Shown here: positions 17,443 through 27,129 of the stretch, piece by piece | Numbering within the stretch: position 1 is the first letter of the stretch | Layout: each line of letters opens with the position of its first letter | Assembly (NCBI RefSeq): GCF_035975855.1 | Contig: NZ_CP109055.1 | Coordinates: 2,232,001 to 2,296,000 of the forward strand | Source of the DNA: Streptomyces sp. NBC_01304 | GTDB lineage: Bacteria > Actinomycetota > Actinomycetes > Streptomycetales > Streptomycetaceae | DNA: 64,000 bases | Direction: 5' to 3' | The notes under the pieces: generated by a model | What the model was told of the DNA's origin: nothing | Database searches by the model: none | What the model saw: the letters and a program-made list of their open reading frames with translations, nothing else | Position numbers and translations under genes: made by a program

Positions 17443-18692
17443 GCTGTGACCTCTTTCACGACGTGACCGTCGACGATGCTCAGTTCCGGGATGGGGAAGA
17501 CGAGGCGGCCGCCCCAGTCGTGCACGAAGGACAGCTGCTCGACCAGCTCGGCCCGCAGGTTCCACGGGAGGACGAGGACGTAGTCGGGCTTGTCGGCGGC
17601 GATCTGCTCGGGCGGCAGGATCGGGATGCGGGTGCCCGGGGTGAACCTGCCGTGCTTGTACGGGTTGCGGTCGACCGTGTACGCGAGCAGGTCGGGCCGG
17701 ATGCCGCAGTGGTTGAGCAGGGTGTTGCCCTTGCCCGGGGCGCCGTACCCGACGACCGTTTCACCGCGCTCGGCCGCCTCGATGAGGAACCGCATCAGGT
17801 CCCTGCGTACCTTGGCGACGCGGGCGGAGAACTCGGTGTACCCGGAGAGCTCCTGCAGCCCGGCGGCCTTCTCCCGGGCCAGTACGTCGGCCACTCGCGA
17901 GGTCGGCTCACCGGCCACCTCGGCGGGCCGGGCCCACAGCCGGATGGAGCCGCCGTGCGTGGGCAGCAACTCGACGTCCACGAGGGCGAGTCCACCACTG
18001 GCCAGGGCCCGGATCGCGGACGCGACCGTGTAGTACTGGAAGTGCTCGTGGTAGATCGTGTCGTACTGGTTCTCCTCGATCAGGGTCAGCAGGTGCTGCA
18101 CCTCGATGGAGACCCAGCCGTCGTCGGCGACCAGGGCGCGCAGACCCTGGGTGAACCCGACCACGTCGGGGATGTGCGCGTACACGTTGTTGGCCACGAC
18201 CAGGTCTGCCGGGCCGTGTTCGGCGCGGACGGCCGCACCTGTCTCCGGGGACAGGAACTCCGTGAGCGTGGGCACGCCCGCGTCGCGCGCCGCAGCGCCG
18301 ACGTTCACCGACGGCTCGATGCCCAGGCAGCGGATCCCCCGGTCCACCACATGCTTCAGCAAGTAGCCGTCGTTGCTTGCCACTTCGACCACGAACGCGT
18401 CGGAACCGAGCCCCGCCCGCGCCGTGGCGTCGGCGACGTAGGTGCGCGCGTGCTCCACCCAGGAGGTCGAGAAGGAGGAGAAGTACGCGTACTCCTTGAA
18501 CGTCTCCTCCGGCGTGATCAGCGGCGGGATCTGCGCCAGCCAGCAGTCGGTGCAGACCCGCAGGTGCAGCGGGTACGCCGGTTCCGGCTGGTCCAGTTGG
18601 TCCGCGGCGAGAAAGCTCTCGCACGGCGGGGTCGCCCCCAGATCGACGACGCTCGCCAGCGCCGCCGAGCCGCAGAGTCGGCATCGTGTCAT
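17439..18692 (-). CDS. Sugar C-methyltransferase (TylCIII/NovU-type)
   Basis: This 417-residue SAM-dependent methyltransferase has the three-part C-methyltransferase architecture. It has an N-terminal zinc-binding part (CRLCG plus CTDC), a Rossmann SAM domain with VVEVASNDGYLL, and a C-terminal domain (GETVVGYGAPGKGNTLLN). The active-site stretch YHEHFQYYT is typical of enzymes that methylate C3 of 4-keto sugars. It therefore predicts a branched-chain sugar in the glycan. It overlaps the neighbouring genes by 4 bp. Confidence 0.88.
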   Translation of the reverse strand: MTRCRLCGSAALASVVDLGATPPCESFLAADQLDQPEPAYPLHLRVCTDCWLAQIPPLITPEETFKEYAYFSSFSTSWVEHARTYVADATARAGLGSDAFVVEVASNDGYLLKHVVDRGIRCLGIEPSVNVGAAARDAGVPTLTEFLSPETGAAVRAEHGPADLVVANNVYAHIPDVVGFTQGLRALVADDGWVSIEVQHLLTLIEENQYDTIYHEHFQYYTVASAIRALASGGLALVDVELLPTHGGSIRLWARPAEVAGEPTSRVADVLAREKAAGLQELSGYTEFSARVAKVRRDLMRFLIEAAERGETVVGYGAPGKGNTLLNHCGIRPDLLAYTVDRNPYKHGRFTPGTRIPILPPEQIAADKPDYVLVLPWNLRAELVEQLSFVHDWGGRLVFPIPELSIVDGHVVKEVTA

Positions 18693-19966
18693 TTACTGCC
18701 CCCATCCCCCCTGCTCGCGCGGGCCCCCCGCCGCGAGTCAGCGTTTCCATTTCCCTGCGGCGGCGGGCTGTCCCCGCCGCCGGGCCGACCCGCGATCGCG
18801 GTGCGGTACTCGTCCACCAGGCGCTCCAGACCGACGGCCGGGCTGAAGCCCTGCTCGTAGCGGTTCCGGGCCGCCCGGCCCAACTCTTTGTTGCGGTCCG
18901 GATCGGTCGCGATCCGGCGTATGCAGGACGCGAGTGAGGCTGCCTCGCCCGGCTGGTGCAGCAGCCCGGTCACCCCGTCCTCGACCAGTTCGACGAACGC
19001 CCCGTGCCCGGCGGCGACCGCCGGGACCCCCGCCGCCATCGCCTCGACGACCACCAGGCCGAACGCCTCCAGCCAGGTCGAGGGAGCCACCACGGCGACC
19101 GACCGCGCGACGGCCTTGCGGCTCTCCGCGGCGTCGTACAGGCCGACGTACCGCACGTCGTCGCGGCCCGCCGCCCAGGCGGTGACCTCCGACTCCAGCG
19201 GTCCCGCACCGGCGATCACGAGCGGCACGCCCACACCGCCGCTCGCCGCGATCTCGTCCCAGGCGGCCATGAGCAGCCGTACGCCCTTGACCTCGGCGAG
19301 CCGGCCCAGATAGAGCACATGCTCCCCGGCGCCCGCTCGGCGCTCGCCCGGGTCGGGCACGAAGTTGTGCTTCACCGCGAGGCGTTCGGCCGGCATGCCG
19401 GCCGCCACCAGGACGTCGCGCTGCGCCGCGGAGATGCACAGGAACCGCTCCACGCCGGACCACCACCGGCGCCGGTTGACCGACAAGCTGACCGCGAGCG
19501 GCACCGTCGCCAGGCTGGAGTTCCGGTAGCAGCCGTGCCGGACGGCGGGCAGCGGCGACCCGCCGACGCACTCGGTGCACGGCCGGCCGTCCCGCTGCAG
19601 GGTGCCGGGCGGGCAGACCTGGGTGTAGTTGTGCAGCGTGGCGACGGCGGGCACGCCCGCGTCGGCGCAGGCGGCAAGGACCGCGGGCGACAGGAGCGGG
19701 AAGACGTTGTGGACGTGCACCACGTCCGGCCGGTCGGCGCGCAGCCGGGCCGTCAACTCCCTTCGCACCGAAGGGTTCCACGGCACGAGGAGCGGCACCG
19801 CGACCTTTCCGAGGAGGGAGCGGTCGGCGATGTCGTCGCTGCGCCGCTCGAACACCTCGACCCGGTGCCCTGCCTCGCGCAGCAGCGCCACCTCCTGGTC
19901 GACGACCTTGTTCTCCCCGCTCGGCTGACCCGAGGAGTAGCGGTTGTGCACCACGAGAACGTGCAT
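18689..19966 (-). CDS. Family 4 glycosyltransferase
   Basis: This GT-B retaining glycosyltransferase (425 residues) has the N-terminal acceptor domain (HNRYSSGQPSGENKVV; VHVHNVFPLLSP; ATLHNYTQVCPPG) and the donor domain with VLYLGRLAEVKG. The catalytic motif is PSTWLEAFGLVVVEAMAAGVPAVA. The tail from about residue 390 is Gly/Arg/Ser-rich and disordered. It overlaps the C-methyltransferase gene and lies 1 bp after the polymerase gene. Confidence 0.9.
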   Translation of the reverse strand: MHVLVVHNRYSSGQPSGENKVVDQEVALLREAGHRVEVFERRSDDIADRSLLGKVAVPLLVPWNPSVRRELTARLRADRPDVVHVHNVFPLLSPAVLAACADAGVPAVATLHNYTQVCPPGTLQRDGRPCTECVGGSPLPAVRHGCYRNSSLATVPLAVSLSVNRRRWWSGVERFLCISAAQRDVLVAAGMPAERLAVKHNFVPDPGERRAGAGEHVLYLGRLAEVKGVRLLMAAWDEIAASGGVGVPLVIAGAGPLESEVTAWAAGRDDVRYVGLYDAAESRKAVARSVAVVAPSTWLEAFGLVVVEAMAAGVPAVAAGHGAFVELVEDGVTGLLHQPGEAASLASCIRRIATDPDRNKELGRAARNRYEQGFSPAVGLERLVDEYRTAIAGRPGGGDSPPPQGNGNADSRRGARASRGDGGSK

Positions 19967-19967
19967 G

Positions 19968-21362
19968 TCAGGTCACCTCCTTTCCCCGGGCCCAGCGCGG
20001 GATACGTCGTCGAGAGACCCCGGCCGTCGAGGGTCGAGGAGCTTGGGCCGTCGAGGGCGGCGTGTGCCGGGCCCAGTGCGGGCTGCGTCGTCGGGGGCCG
20101 TCGGCCGCCCCGCGGGGCGTGACCGCGGCAGGGACCACGAGCAGCGAGGCGGCCACGGTCAGATGCAGCAGATACGGCGAGGCGTCGCCGAGACCGGCCT
20201 CGGTGTACGACGCGATCGCGCAGTAGCTGATCAGGAAGATCGCGCAGGCCCGGGCCAGCGACGGTGGCCGCAGCAGCGCGACGCCGGCGAGGACGACGAT
20301 GAACGCCGCCACGAGGGTGACACCCAGCAGTCCCTGTTCGGCGTAGACGGCCAGCCAGCTGTTGTCGATCGGCAGCCCGCCGAACGACTTGTCGCCCAGG
20401 CCCGTGCCGAACACCATCTCCGAGGTCGACCTCGGCGCCGCGAGCAGGGCGTCCCAGACGAGGGCCCGGCCGTTGAGGCTGGAGAAGTACTCCTGGCTCT
20501 GCCCGCGCAGGTACCACGCCTGCAGCGCGGAGCTGAAGCCCACCGCGGCCACGACGGCGCACAGCAGCGCCCAGCCGAAGAACCGGCGGGCCGCGGCGCT
20601 GGTCAGGACGAGCGAGCAGATCGCGAACGCGAGCCCGATGAGCAGGCCGAGCGTGGCCGTACGGGTATGGGTCAGCACGAGCAGGACGAGCGACGGCACG
20701 ATGACCACCGCCGCGCTCGCCCCGGTGGTCCGGCGGCCGAGGAGGAGCAGCACGGTGAGCCCGATGATCACTGCGGCGTACTGTCCGATCTGCGGCGGGG
20801 TCAGCGGCCACAACGCGCCGACGAGGCGCCCGCCGTAGAGCTCGGGCATGGCCGCGCCGGGTGAGATGACCGCGCCGGCGGCGACCGTACCGAGCACCGC
20901 GAAGTACATCCTGATGTGGTACCGGACGAACGTCGTGCCGCCGTCCCACCAGCGGCTGAGCAGCCACAGCGTGGCGACGAAGAGAGCAAGGCGGCCGCAG
21001 CGGAAGAGCGCGCCGAACCCGGACTCCAGGTCCACGCTGGAGATCACGCTCGGCACGAGCAGCAGGGTGAGCAGCAGCAGGAACGCGCTGGCCCGGATGC
21101 GCAGTTGGAGGTTGACCATGAGCGCCAGCGCGAACGCGGCGACCAGCGAGCCCATGGTGACCATCTGGATGAGGGAGCGGGGCAGCGGGATGACGGTCAC
21201 CGCCCCGGCGGAGCCGAGCGTGTTGAGGACCAGCAGTCCCCAGACGATCGCGACGATCCTCGGTGTGGCGGTGGGGTGCGGTTCGGCGCCGGGCTGTGTG
21301 CCCGTGGTGTCCGCCGCGCCCGGCAGCTCGGTCGGCCTCAGGTCTTTGCCCACCTCAGCCAC
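19968..21362 (-). CDS. Wzy-type O-antigen polymerase/ligase-like membrane protein
   Basis: This 464-residue protein has about 11 transmembrane spans and a long extracytoplasmic loop (GQSQEYFSSLNGRALVWDALLAA...VFGTGLGDKSF), the pattern of Wzy_C polymerases. HTRTATLG and SLNGR(A/x)xxW-type residues are present. It would join repeat units outside the membrane. The GTG start overlaps the beta-helix gene by 8 bp. The cytoplasmic C-terminal tail holds two imperfect RRR-PHWAR copies from a duplicated DNA segment (about 19980-20100). Confidence 0.75.
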   Translation of the reverse strand: MAEVGKDLRPTELPGAADTTGTQPGAEPHPTATPRIVAIVWGLLVLNTLGSAGAVTVIPLPRSLIQMVTMGSLVAAFALALMVNLQLRIRASAFLLLLTLLLVPSVISSVDLESGFGALFRCGRLALFVATLWLLSRWWDGGTTFVRYHIRMYFAVLGTVAAGAVISPGAAMPELYGGRLVGALWPLTPPQIGQYAAVIIGLTVLLLLGRRTTGASAAVVIVPSLVLLVLTHTRTATLGLLIGLAFAICSLVLTSAAARRFFGWALLCAVVAAVGFSSALQAWYLRGQSQEYFSSLNGRALVWDALLAAPRSTSEMVFGTGLGDKSFGGLPIDNSWLAVYAEQGLLGVTLVAAFIVVLAGVALLRPPSLARACAIFLISYCAIASYTEAGLGDASPYLLHLTVAASLLVVPAAVTPRGAADGPRRRSPHWARHTPPSTAQAPRPSTAGVSRRRIPRWARGKEVT

Positions 21363-22896
21363 CGGCCCGTCGGTCGAGGGTGCTGCCCGCGTCCTGCCGG
21401 TACCCCTTGCCCTGCCACGGTCCGAAGTCGAGGACCCGGCTCGGGTCGAAGGCGACGAACTTCCACGGTCCGAGGTAGACGTTGTCGTGCCAGCGGTTGT
21501 CCTGCTTGCGGGTGATCGCCTCCGACACCCGCTCGCCCTTGTACGGCGACCACTTGGGATAGGTGCCGTAGTTGGCGAGAACCGCCATCCGGTCGCACTT
21601 CTCCGTGCACTTGACGACGGACTTGTCCAGGACGAAGCGGTTGCCGTGGATGTCCACCCGCTGGGTCTTCCACCGGCAGTCGGCGTAGAGCGGCGCCTTG
21701 GCGATCGCCGGCTTCGCGCAGCGGTCGGTGTCCTTCACCAGCAGGGTGCAGTCACCGGAGGAGGTGTTGGCCGGGCTGTTGCAGAACCGGTCGGCGTTCT
21801 CCCACAGGGTGATCCCGGACCAGTTGTTCTCCAGCACGTTCCGGTAGATCTCGATCTTGTCCGTGCGGGCCCGGATCCGTGGTTCGCCGCCCGACTCGGA
21901 CAAGTAGATGGTCGCGAAGGGGAAGTTGTCGCCGCGGCCGGCCTGCTTGCGGCCCTCCACCCAGTTGTTCTGCCGGATCGTGTTGTCGCGGATGACCGCG
22001 TTGTAGCTGGTCTCGTAGATCAGCGCGGCACCGTCGTTGGCTTCGAGGACGTTGTCCTCGATACGGAAGTCGTTGTTGTTGGTGTCCGCCCACAGCCCGG
22101 TGCCGCGGTTGTCGTGCACCCAGTTGCCGCGTACGTCGGCGCCGTTGACGGCCCAGAACTTGACGCCTCCGGTGCAGCCGCAGCCTTCCCGCTTCCGCTC
22201 CCAGTCGCCGGTGTTGTTGCCCACGATCTCGTTGTCCTCAAGCACGAGGCCGGTGATGCGGCCGTCTGGCTTGTACGCGTTCATTCCGTACTGCCCGTTG
22301 TTGCGCAGGCAGTTGGCGCGGACCTGCTGGCGGGCGCCCGCCATCATCCCGGCGCCGGAGTTGTCCTGGATCCTCGCGTGCTCGATCACCCATCCGTCGG
22401 CCGAGTCGTGGTTGACCACGCCCTGGTCCTGCGGCGCGACGAAGCGCTGCACGGTCAGCTGGCTGATGGTGACGTCGCGGGCGCTGCCGCCGAACGCGTA
22501 CTGGTTGACCTTCTGTCCGTCGAGCACCGCGCCCGGCGCCCCGAGGTAACGGTTCCCCTTCTTCGGGATGACCTGGGCATAGCGGTCCCGCTCCAGGCGG
22601 TGCTTGCCCGGTCGCAGCCAGAAGGTGGTGTTCGCGGGGCTCTTCTTGGTCTTCGCGACGAGGTCACCGACCACCGCGGGGTCGACCGTCACCGCGCCCG
22701 CCGGTGCCTTCGCCGGTCCGGCCGGTGGCTTGGCGCACACCCGGGCCACGGGTGTGGCGGGCATCTTGGACGTGGTCGACCCACCGGTCGGCTCCGCCTT
22801 GGCGCCGCCTGGCGTGCTCGTGCAGCCGGTCACCACAAGGAGTGCCAGCGCCAACGGTGCCGACGATCTCGCCCAGTTCCGCCACTTGATCCCCAC
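21355..22896 (-). CDS. Right-handed parallel beta-helix lipoprotein
   Basis: This 513-residue exported lipoprotein has a signal peptide with lipobox LLVVTGC (Cys25), a Thr/Ser/Pro-rich linker, and from about residue 130 repeated helix rungs of the pectate-lyase/PbH1 type (NHDSADGWVIEHARIQDN, VLEDNEIVGNN, RIEDNVLEAN, VIRDNTIRQNN). Such folds cleave or epimerise polysaccharides or bind them. Within a Wzy operon it may trim or epimerise the polymer outside the cell. No catalytic residues can be assigned by eye. Confidence 0.82.
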   Translation of the reverse strand: MGIKWRNWARSSAPLALALLVVTGCTSTPGGAKAEPTGGSTTSKMPATPVARVCAKPPAGPAKAPAGAVTVDPAVVGDLVAKTKKSPANTTFWLRPGKHRLERDRYAQVIPKKGNRYLGAPGAVLDGQKVNQYAFGGSARDVTISQLTVQRFVAPQDQGVVNHDSADGWVIEHARIQDNSGAGMMAGARQQVRANCLRNNGQYGMNAYKPDGRITGLVLEDNEIVGNNTGDWERKREGCGCTGGVKFWAVNGADVRGNWVHDNRGTGLWADTNNNDFRIEDNVLEANDGAALIYETSYNAVIRDNTIRQNNWVEGRKQAGRGDNFPFATIYLSESGGEPRIRARTDKIEIYRNVLENNWSGITLWENADRFCNSPANTSSGDCTLLVKDTDRCAKPAIAKAPLYADCRWKTQRVDIHGNRFVLDKSVVKCTEKCDRMAVLANYGTYPKWSPYKGERVSEAITRKQDNRWHDNVYLGPWKFVAFDPSRVLDFGPWQGKGYRQDAGSTLDRRAGG

Positions 22897-22905
22897 TCGT
22901 CCTCC

Positions 22906-24858
22906 TTAGCCGCGGAACCTGAGCACGGTGGTGAACTCCCCCGACGGCGCGGCGCCGTCGGCGAAGCCGGTGCCGACCAGCGTGGTGGCGGGTTCCTTCT
23001 GCCCGAAGCCGGCGGAGTACCAGCCCAGCGGCGGGCCGCTCTCGCCGCGATGCGCCCGCCAGGTCAGCTGCCCGGGCAGGTCGAGCACCGCGGAGCGGTC
23101 CTCGCCGTCCCGGGTCCAGGTGAGCTCAGCCCGGTTCCCGTCCAGTTCCGCGGCGATCGCCGGGCCGAGGTGGAACGCCAGGCGGGCGGACCGGCGCGGG
23201 CCGCGCACCTCGTCGACCACCCTCAACTCCCGTACATCTGGAGCCAGTTCCACCCTACGGCGATGCACGGAACCCTGATACCCGTCGTGCTCGGCGCACC
23301 AGGTGGCCACGCCCTCGTCGGGGGCGTCCGCGACCAGGACGCGGGTGCGGGCCTGCCGGGTCCACAGGAACGGGCCGCCGGAGACGGACTGGTCCTCGCC
23401 GTCCAGCTGCAGGGTGTTGTGGCCGAGGGTCGAGCGGAAGTACTGCCGCCACTCGGGCTGCCCGTGGTAGCAGTACGTCCCCGGGTCGGCGAGCACGTCG
23501 ACCCCGTCGTGCCGGACCTCCACGGCGAGCGCGTCCGCGTGGGCGTGCGCGGCGATGGACAGGAAGCCGTGCGGACCGCCGTCGCAGCGGCACCAGATCC
23601 CGTCGGGACCGCGCAGGATGGTGAGGCCCGCGTCGGCGAAGTGGTGCGGACGGCTCACCGGGCGGGTCACGGACAGCTCGGTGGGCTTGATGAGCGCGGC
23701 GAGCAGCGGGGTGCGCACGTCGGTTCCGGTCACTGCCGGCCACCAGTCGAGCCGGCCGAACACGGCGTCCCCGGTGGCGAGGAGCGAGCCCCAGCGGTCG
23801 GTGCCCGCGCCGTCCACGATCAGTCCGTGCCCGTCGTCCGCGTCCCCTTGGCGCGGCGGCCGCAGCCGGCCGTCCACGACGGCCGCGAGCGCGTCGGTCA
23901 TCCGCAGCAGCGTCAGCCGGAGCGACGCGGGAACCGGCACATCGGCGGCGTCCGCCTCGGCCACCGCGGCCAGGCCGAGCTCAAGGACGAGGCCGTGGTA
24001 CTCGGTGGCCAGCTCACGGTTGAGGCCGGAGTCGAAGGTATTGCCGCGCAGGTGCCGTTCGAGTGACCGCAGCGCGCCGTCCCGCCAACGTACCGAGGAG
24101 GGAAACCAGTTGAACGCGCAGGCAGCGGCGAGCTGCCCGGCGGCCTCGGCGATGATGTGGTTGTTCGCCGAGGAGCCCCGGCTGGGGAAGGCGGCCAGCC
24201 AGCGCTGGTGGTGCCAGATCTGGTTCCGTGCCACCGGGTTGTCCTCGAACAGGGCGGCCGCGCCCGCCCAGCCGTCGAGCAGCCGACGGATCCACACCCA
24301 GGAGAGCAGCCGGATCCCCAGCTCGATGCCGCTGATCCAGTGCACTCCACGCAGCGGCGCGTTGGCCGCCCACCACAGCCGCAGGTGCTCGGCCACCCGC
24401 TCGGCGTACCGCTCGTTCCCGGTGAGCGCGTAGGCGGCGGCGAGCACGGTGAGGTACTGGTGCCGGGACAGCTCCCAGATCTGCTTGATGTCCCCGACCG
24501 CGTCCTCGTTGCGGTACGGCACGTCGAAGGCGTAGCCCCACGGAGCGCGGCGCCCGGTCTTCGGGTCGTACCACCAGTCCGGGTCGGCCAGGTCGTCGCG
24601 GCCGACCCCGAAGTACTCGACGTGCCCCGCCATCAGCCGGTCGGCCTCGGCGATGAGCCGTTTCGCGGCGGCCGCCGGCACGGCGGCGATCACGTCGGCG
24701 GGCAGCACCGCGGTGAACCGGGCGCCGGTCACGTCCGGGCAGTCCGGCAGCGACAGCCGCCAGCGGCGTCGGCGCACCGCGTCGCCCACCCGGCCGCCGA
24801 CCTCCCGCGGTCCCATCCGGGACAGCCGCCGTAAGTACCAGCCCGCGCTCAAGGTCAT
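22906..24858 (-). CDS. Heparinase II/III-like protein (alginate-lyase-type fold)
   Basis: This 650-residue protein has an N-terminal alpha-toroid (WELSRHQYLTVLAAAYALTGNERYAE; HWISGIELGIRLLSW; SSANNHIIAEAAG) and a C-terminal beta-sandwich starting near residue 390 (FLSIAAHAHADALAVEV, DPGTYCYHGQPEWRQYFRSTLGHNTL). The Asn-His and Tyr/His residues of these motifs correspond to the lyase-family core. No signal peptide is seen, which is unusual for a lyase and typical of the homologues in glycan operons. It overlaps the oxidoreductase gene by 4 bp and is 9 bp upstream of the beta-helix gene. Confidence 0.84.
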   Translation of the reverse strand: MTLSAGWYLRRLSRMGPREVGGRVGDAVRRRRWRLSLPDCPDVTGARFTAVLPADVIAAVPAAAAKRLIAEADRLMAGHVEYFGVGRDDLADPDWWYDPKTGRRAPWGYAFDVPYRNEDAVGDIKQIWELSRHQYLTVLAAAYALTGNERYAERVAEHLRLWWAANAPLRGVHWISGIELGIRLLSWVWIRRLLDGWAGAAALFEDNPVARNQIWHHQRWLAAFPSRGSSANNHIIAEAAGQLAAACAFNWFPSSVRWRDGALRSLERHLRGNTFDSGLNRELATEYHGLVLELGLAAVAEADAADVPVPASLRLTLLRMTDALAAVVDGRLRPPRQGDADDGHGLIVDGAGTDRWGSLLATGDAVFGRLDWWPAVTGTDVRTPLLAALIKPTELSVTRPVSRPHHFADAGLTILRGPDGIWCRCDGGPHGFLSIAAHAHADALAVEVRHDGVDVLADPGTYCYHGQPEWRQYFRSTLGHNTLQLDGEDQSVSGGPFLWTRQARTRVLVADAPDEGVATWCAEHDGYQGSVHRRRVELAPDVRELRVVDEVRGPRRSARLAFHLGPAIAAELDGNRAELTWTRDGEDRSAVLDLPGQLTWRAHRGESGPPLGWYSAGFGQKEPATTLVGTGFADGAAPSGEFTTVLRFRG

Positions 24859-27059
24859 CGCGCGCTCTCCAGCGTCACCGGCGCGCCGCCGTGCAGGCCG
24901 GCCTGCACGGCGAGGGTGGCCGCGGTGGTGGCGACGAGGGACTCCAGCGGCACCGGCATCGGCCCGCCGGTCCGCACGGCCTTGATGAACGCGGCCAGTT
25001 CGGCCTCCTGGCCCTTGTCCCGGGCCTTGGGCAGCCGCGAACTGACCCACCGCTTGCGGCCGGCGGTGCCTTCGGAATACACCGAGGCGCGCACGAAGTC
25101 GTCGAGCCGCAGCACCTTGCCGTCCGCGACGAGGTCCAGCGTTTCCTTGGGGAAGCTCGACGGCCCGGTGGTGACGTAGCTGATCGTGGCGGTGGAGCCG
25201 TCCGGGTAGCGCAGCACGACCTGCAGGTCGTCGTTGCCGGAGGCGGCGACCGCGTACACCGAGATCGGATCGGCCCCGAGCAGCCAGCTCGCCGTGTCGA
25301 TGAAGTGTCCGCCCTCGCCGGCGAACCGCGAGCCCTCGGTGCCCTGTTGGAGGTACCAGCTGCCGTGCTGCAGCCGGCCCGCGTTGACCAGGTAGCGCAG
25401 GCTCGCCGGACCGGTGCGGGCGCCGAACCGTTTCCCAGCCTCCTGAAGGAGGGGCGCGAACCGGCGGTTGAAGCCGACCTGCAGCCGGTCGTTGCCGGAC
25501 TCCTCCACCGCCGCGAGCACGCCCGACAGGTCGTCCTCGGTGAGGGCCAGGGGCTTCTCCACGAACACGGCCTTGCCGGCGAGGAGCGCCCGCCCGGTGA
25601 GTTCGGCGTGCGAGCTGTGCCGGGTGACGACGAACACCGCGTCGATGGACTTGTCGCCGAGCACGGCGTCGAGGTCGGTGGTGGCCTGGGCGAAGCCGAA
25701 CTTCCGCTGCGCGTTGGCCGCGGACAGCGACGTCGTGGTGACGACCGTGGACAGCTCGACGCCGTCGCGCCCTGCCAGGTGCGGCAGCAGCATGGACGTC
25801 GCGTAGTTGCCCGCGCCGACGAACGCGAGGCGCACGGGTGCCTTGGCGGACCGGGCCGGGAGGGGTGCTCCGCCGCTGCGCCGGACGGCGGGCACGGTCA
25901 CCGTCGCAGGCTCCGACTCCCCTGATTCCGCTGCCTGTTCGGGGTACCGGAACAGCACGGCCACGGCCTTCAGCTCGCCGTCCTTCAGACTCCGGTACGT
26001 CTCCACGGCGTCGTCGAAGTCGGCGATGTGCGAGACCAGGGGCTCCACGTCGACGCGGTCGCGGGCGAGCAGATCGAGGAAGCACGCCAGGTTGCGGCGC
26101 TCGGTCCAGCGCACGTAGCCGATCGGGTAGTCCCGGCCCTCCATCTCGTACGACGGGTCGTAGCGTCCGGGGCCGTACGAGCGGGAGAACCGGACGTCGA
26201 GTTCCTTCTCGTAGTACGCGTTCCACGGCAGGTCGAGGCGGCACTTGCCGATGTCGACGACCCGGCCGCGGTCCCGGCTCAACTTGGCGGCCAGCTCCAC
26301 GGGTTGGTTGCTGGCGCCGCCGGCGGCCAGGTACACCTGGTCCACGCCGTGACCGCCGGTGAGTTCGGCGACGGCGGCCTCCACGGCGGCGGACGCGGGG
26401 TCGCCGCAGGCCGCGGCGCCCAGACCCTCGGCGAGCTCGCAGCGTGCCGGGTCGGGGTCGACGCCGACGACGCGTACTCCCGAGGCGGTCAGAAGCTGCG
26501 CCACCAGCTGCCCGATCAGCCCGAGGCCGATGACGAGGGCCACCTCGCCGAGCTGCGGCTCGCCCTGGCGGACGCCCTGCATCGCGATCGACCCGACGGT
26601 GCCGAAGGCCGCATGCTGCGGCGCCAGACCGTCCGGCACCGGGGCGTAGAGGTTCTTCGGCACCCAGTTCAATTCGGCGTGCAGCGCGTGCTCGTTGCCC
26701 GCGCAGGCCACGAGGTCGCCGACCTTCACGTCGTCGATCCCGGCGCCGACCTGCTCGACGATGCCGCACAGCGAATAGCCCAGCGGCGTATAGGAGTCCA
26801 GCTTGCCCATCACCTTGCGGTAGGTGGGGCCCACGCCGTTGGTGGCGACGCTCTGCATGACCTTGGCCACCTGGTCGGGACGCGAGCGGGCCTTGCCCAC
26901 CATCGACATGCCGGCCTCGGACACCTTCATGAGCTCGGTGCCGGTGGATATCAGCGAGTACGCCGTCCGCACCAGCACGCCGCCCGGCTTGCATCCCGGC
27001 ACCGGCACGTCGAGCAGCGCCAGCTCGCCGCTCTTGTAGTTCTGCACAACCTGTTTCAC
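24855..27059 (-). CDS. Bi-domain oxidoreductase (zinc-type alcohol dehydrogenase + Gfo/Idh/MocA)
   Basis: This 734-residue fusion has an MDR/alcohol-dehydrogenase-like half (ISTGTELMKVSEAG, YTPLGYSLCGIVEQVG, VIGLGLIGQL) up to about residue 350 and a Gfo/Idh/MocA half starting near 405 (RLAFVGAGNYATSML; VFVEKPLALTEDDL). The fusion is typical of surface-polysaccharide loci and is usually adjacent to heparinase-like and asparagine-synthase genes, as here. The substrate is not established. The GTG start has GAGGAG seven bases upstream. Confidence 0.88.
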   Translation of the reverse strand: MKQVVQNYKSGELALLDVPVPGCKPGGVLVRTAYSLISTGTELMKVSEAGMSMVGKARSRPDQVAKVMQSVATNGVGPTYRKVMGKLDSYTPLGYSLCGIVEQVGAGIDDVKVGDLVACAGNEHALHAELNWVPKNLYAPVPDGLAPQHAAFGTVGSIAMQGVRQGEPQLGEVALVIGLGLIGQLVAQLLTASGVRVVGVDPDPARCELAEGLGAAACGDPASAAVEAAVAELTGGHGVDQVYLAAGGASNQPVELAAKLSRDRGRVVDIGKCRLDLPWNAYYEKELDVRFSRSYGPGRYDPSYEMEGRDYPIGYVRWTERRNLACFLDLLARDRVDVEPLVSHIADFDDAVETYRSLKDGELKAVAVLFRYPEQAAESGESEPATVTVPAVRRSGGAPLPARSAKAPVRLAFVGAGNYATSMLLPHLAGRDGVELSTVVTTTSLSAANAQRKFGFAQATTDLDAVLGDKSIDAVFVVTRHSSHAELTGRALLAGKAVFVEKPLALTEDDLSGVLAAVEESGNDRLQVGFNRRFAPLLQEAGKRFGARTGPASLRYLVNAGRLQHGSWYLQQGTEGSRFAGEGGHFIDTASWLLGADPISVYAVAASGNDDLQVVLRYPDGSTATISYVTTGPSSFPKETLDLVADGKVLRLDDFVRASVYSEGTAGRKRWVSSRLPKARDKGQEAELAAFIKAVRTGGPMPVPLESLVATTAATLAVQAGLHGGAPVTLESAR

Positions 27060-27129
27060 CCGAGCTCCTCTTGCTCTTTCTCCGTCTAGCCGCTTGCTCT
27101 CACGCGGTCAGGCGCCTGCTCTTACGACG

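Noticed and set aside
22906..26994. Minus-strand frame reading through the oxidoreductase and heparinase genes as one protein
   Set aside because: The N-terminal part is an out-of-frame reading of the bi-domain oxidoreductase. The heparinase-like protein begins at ATG 24858.
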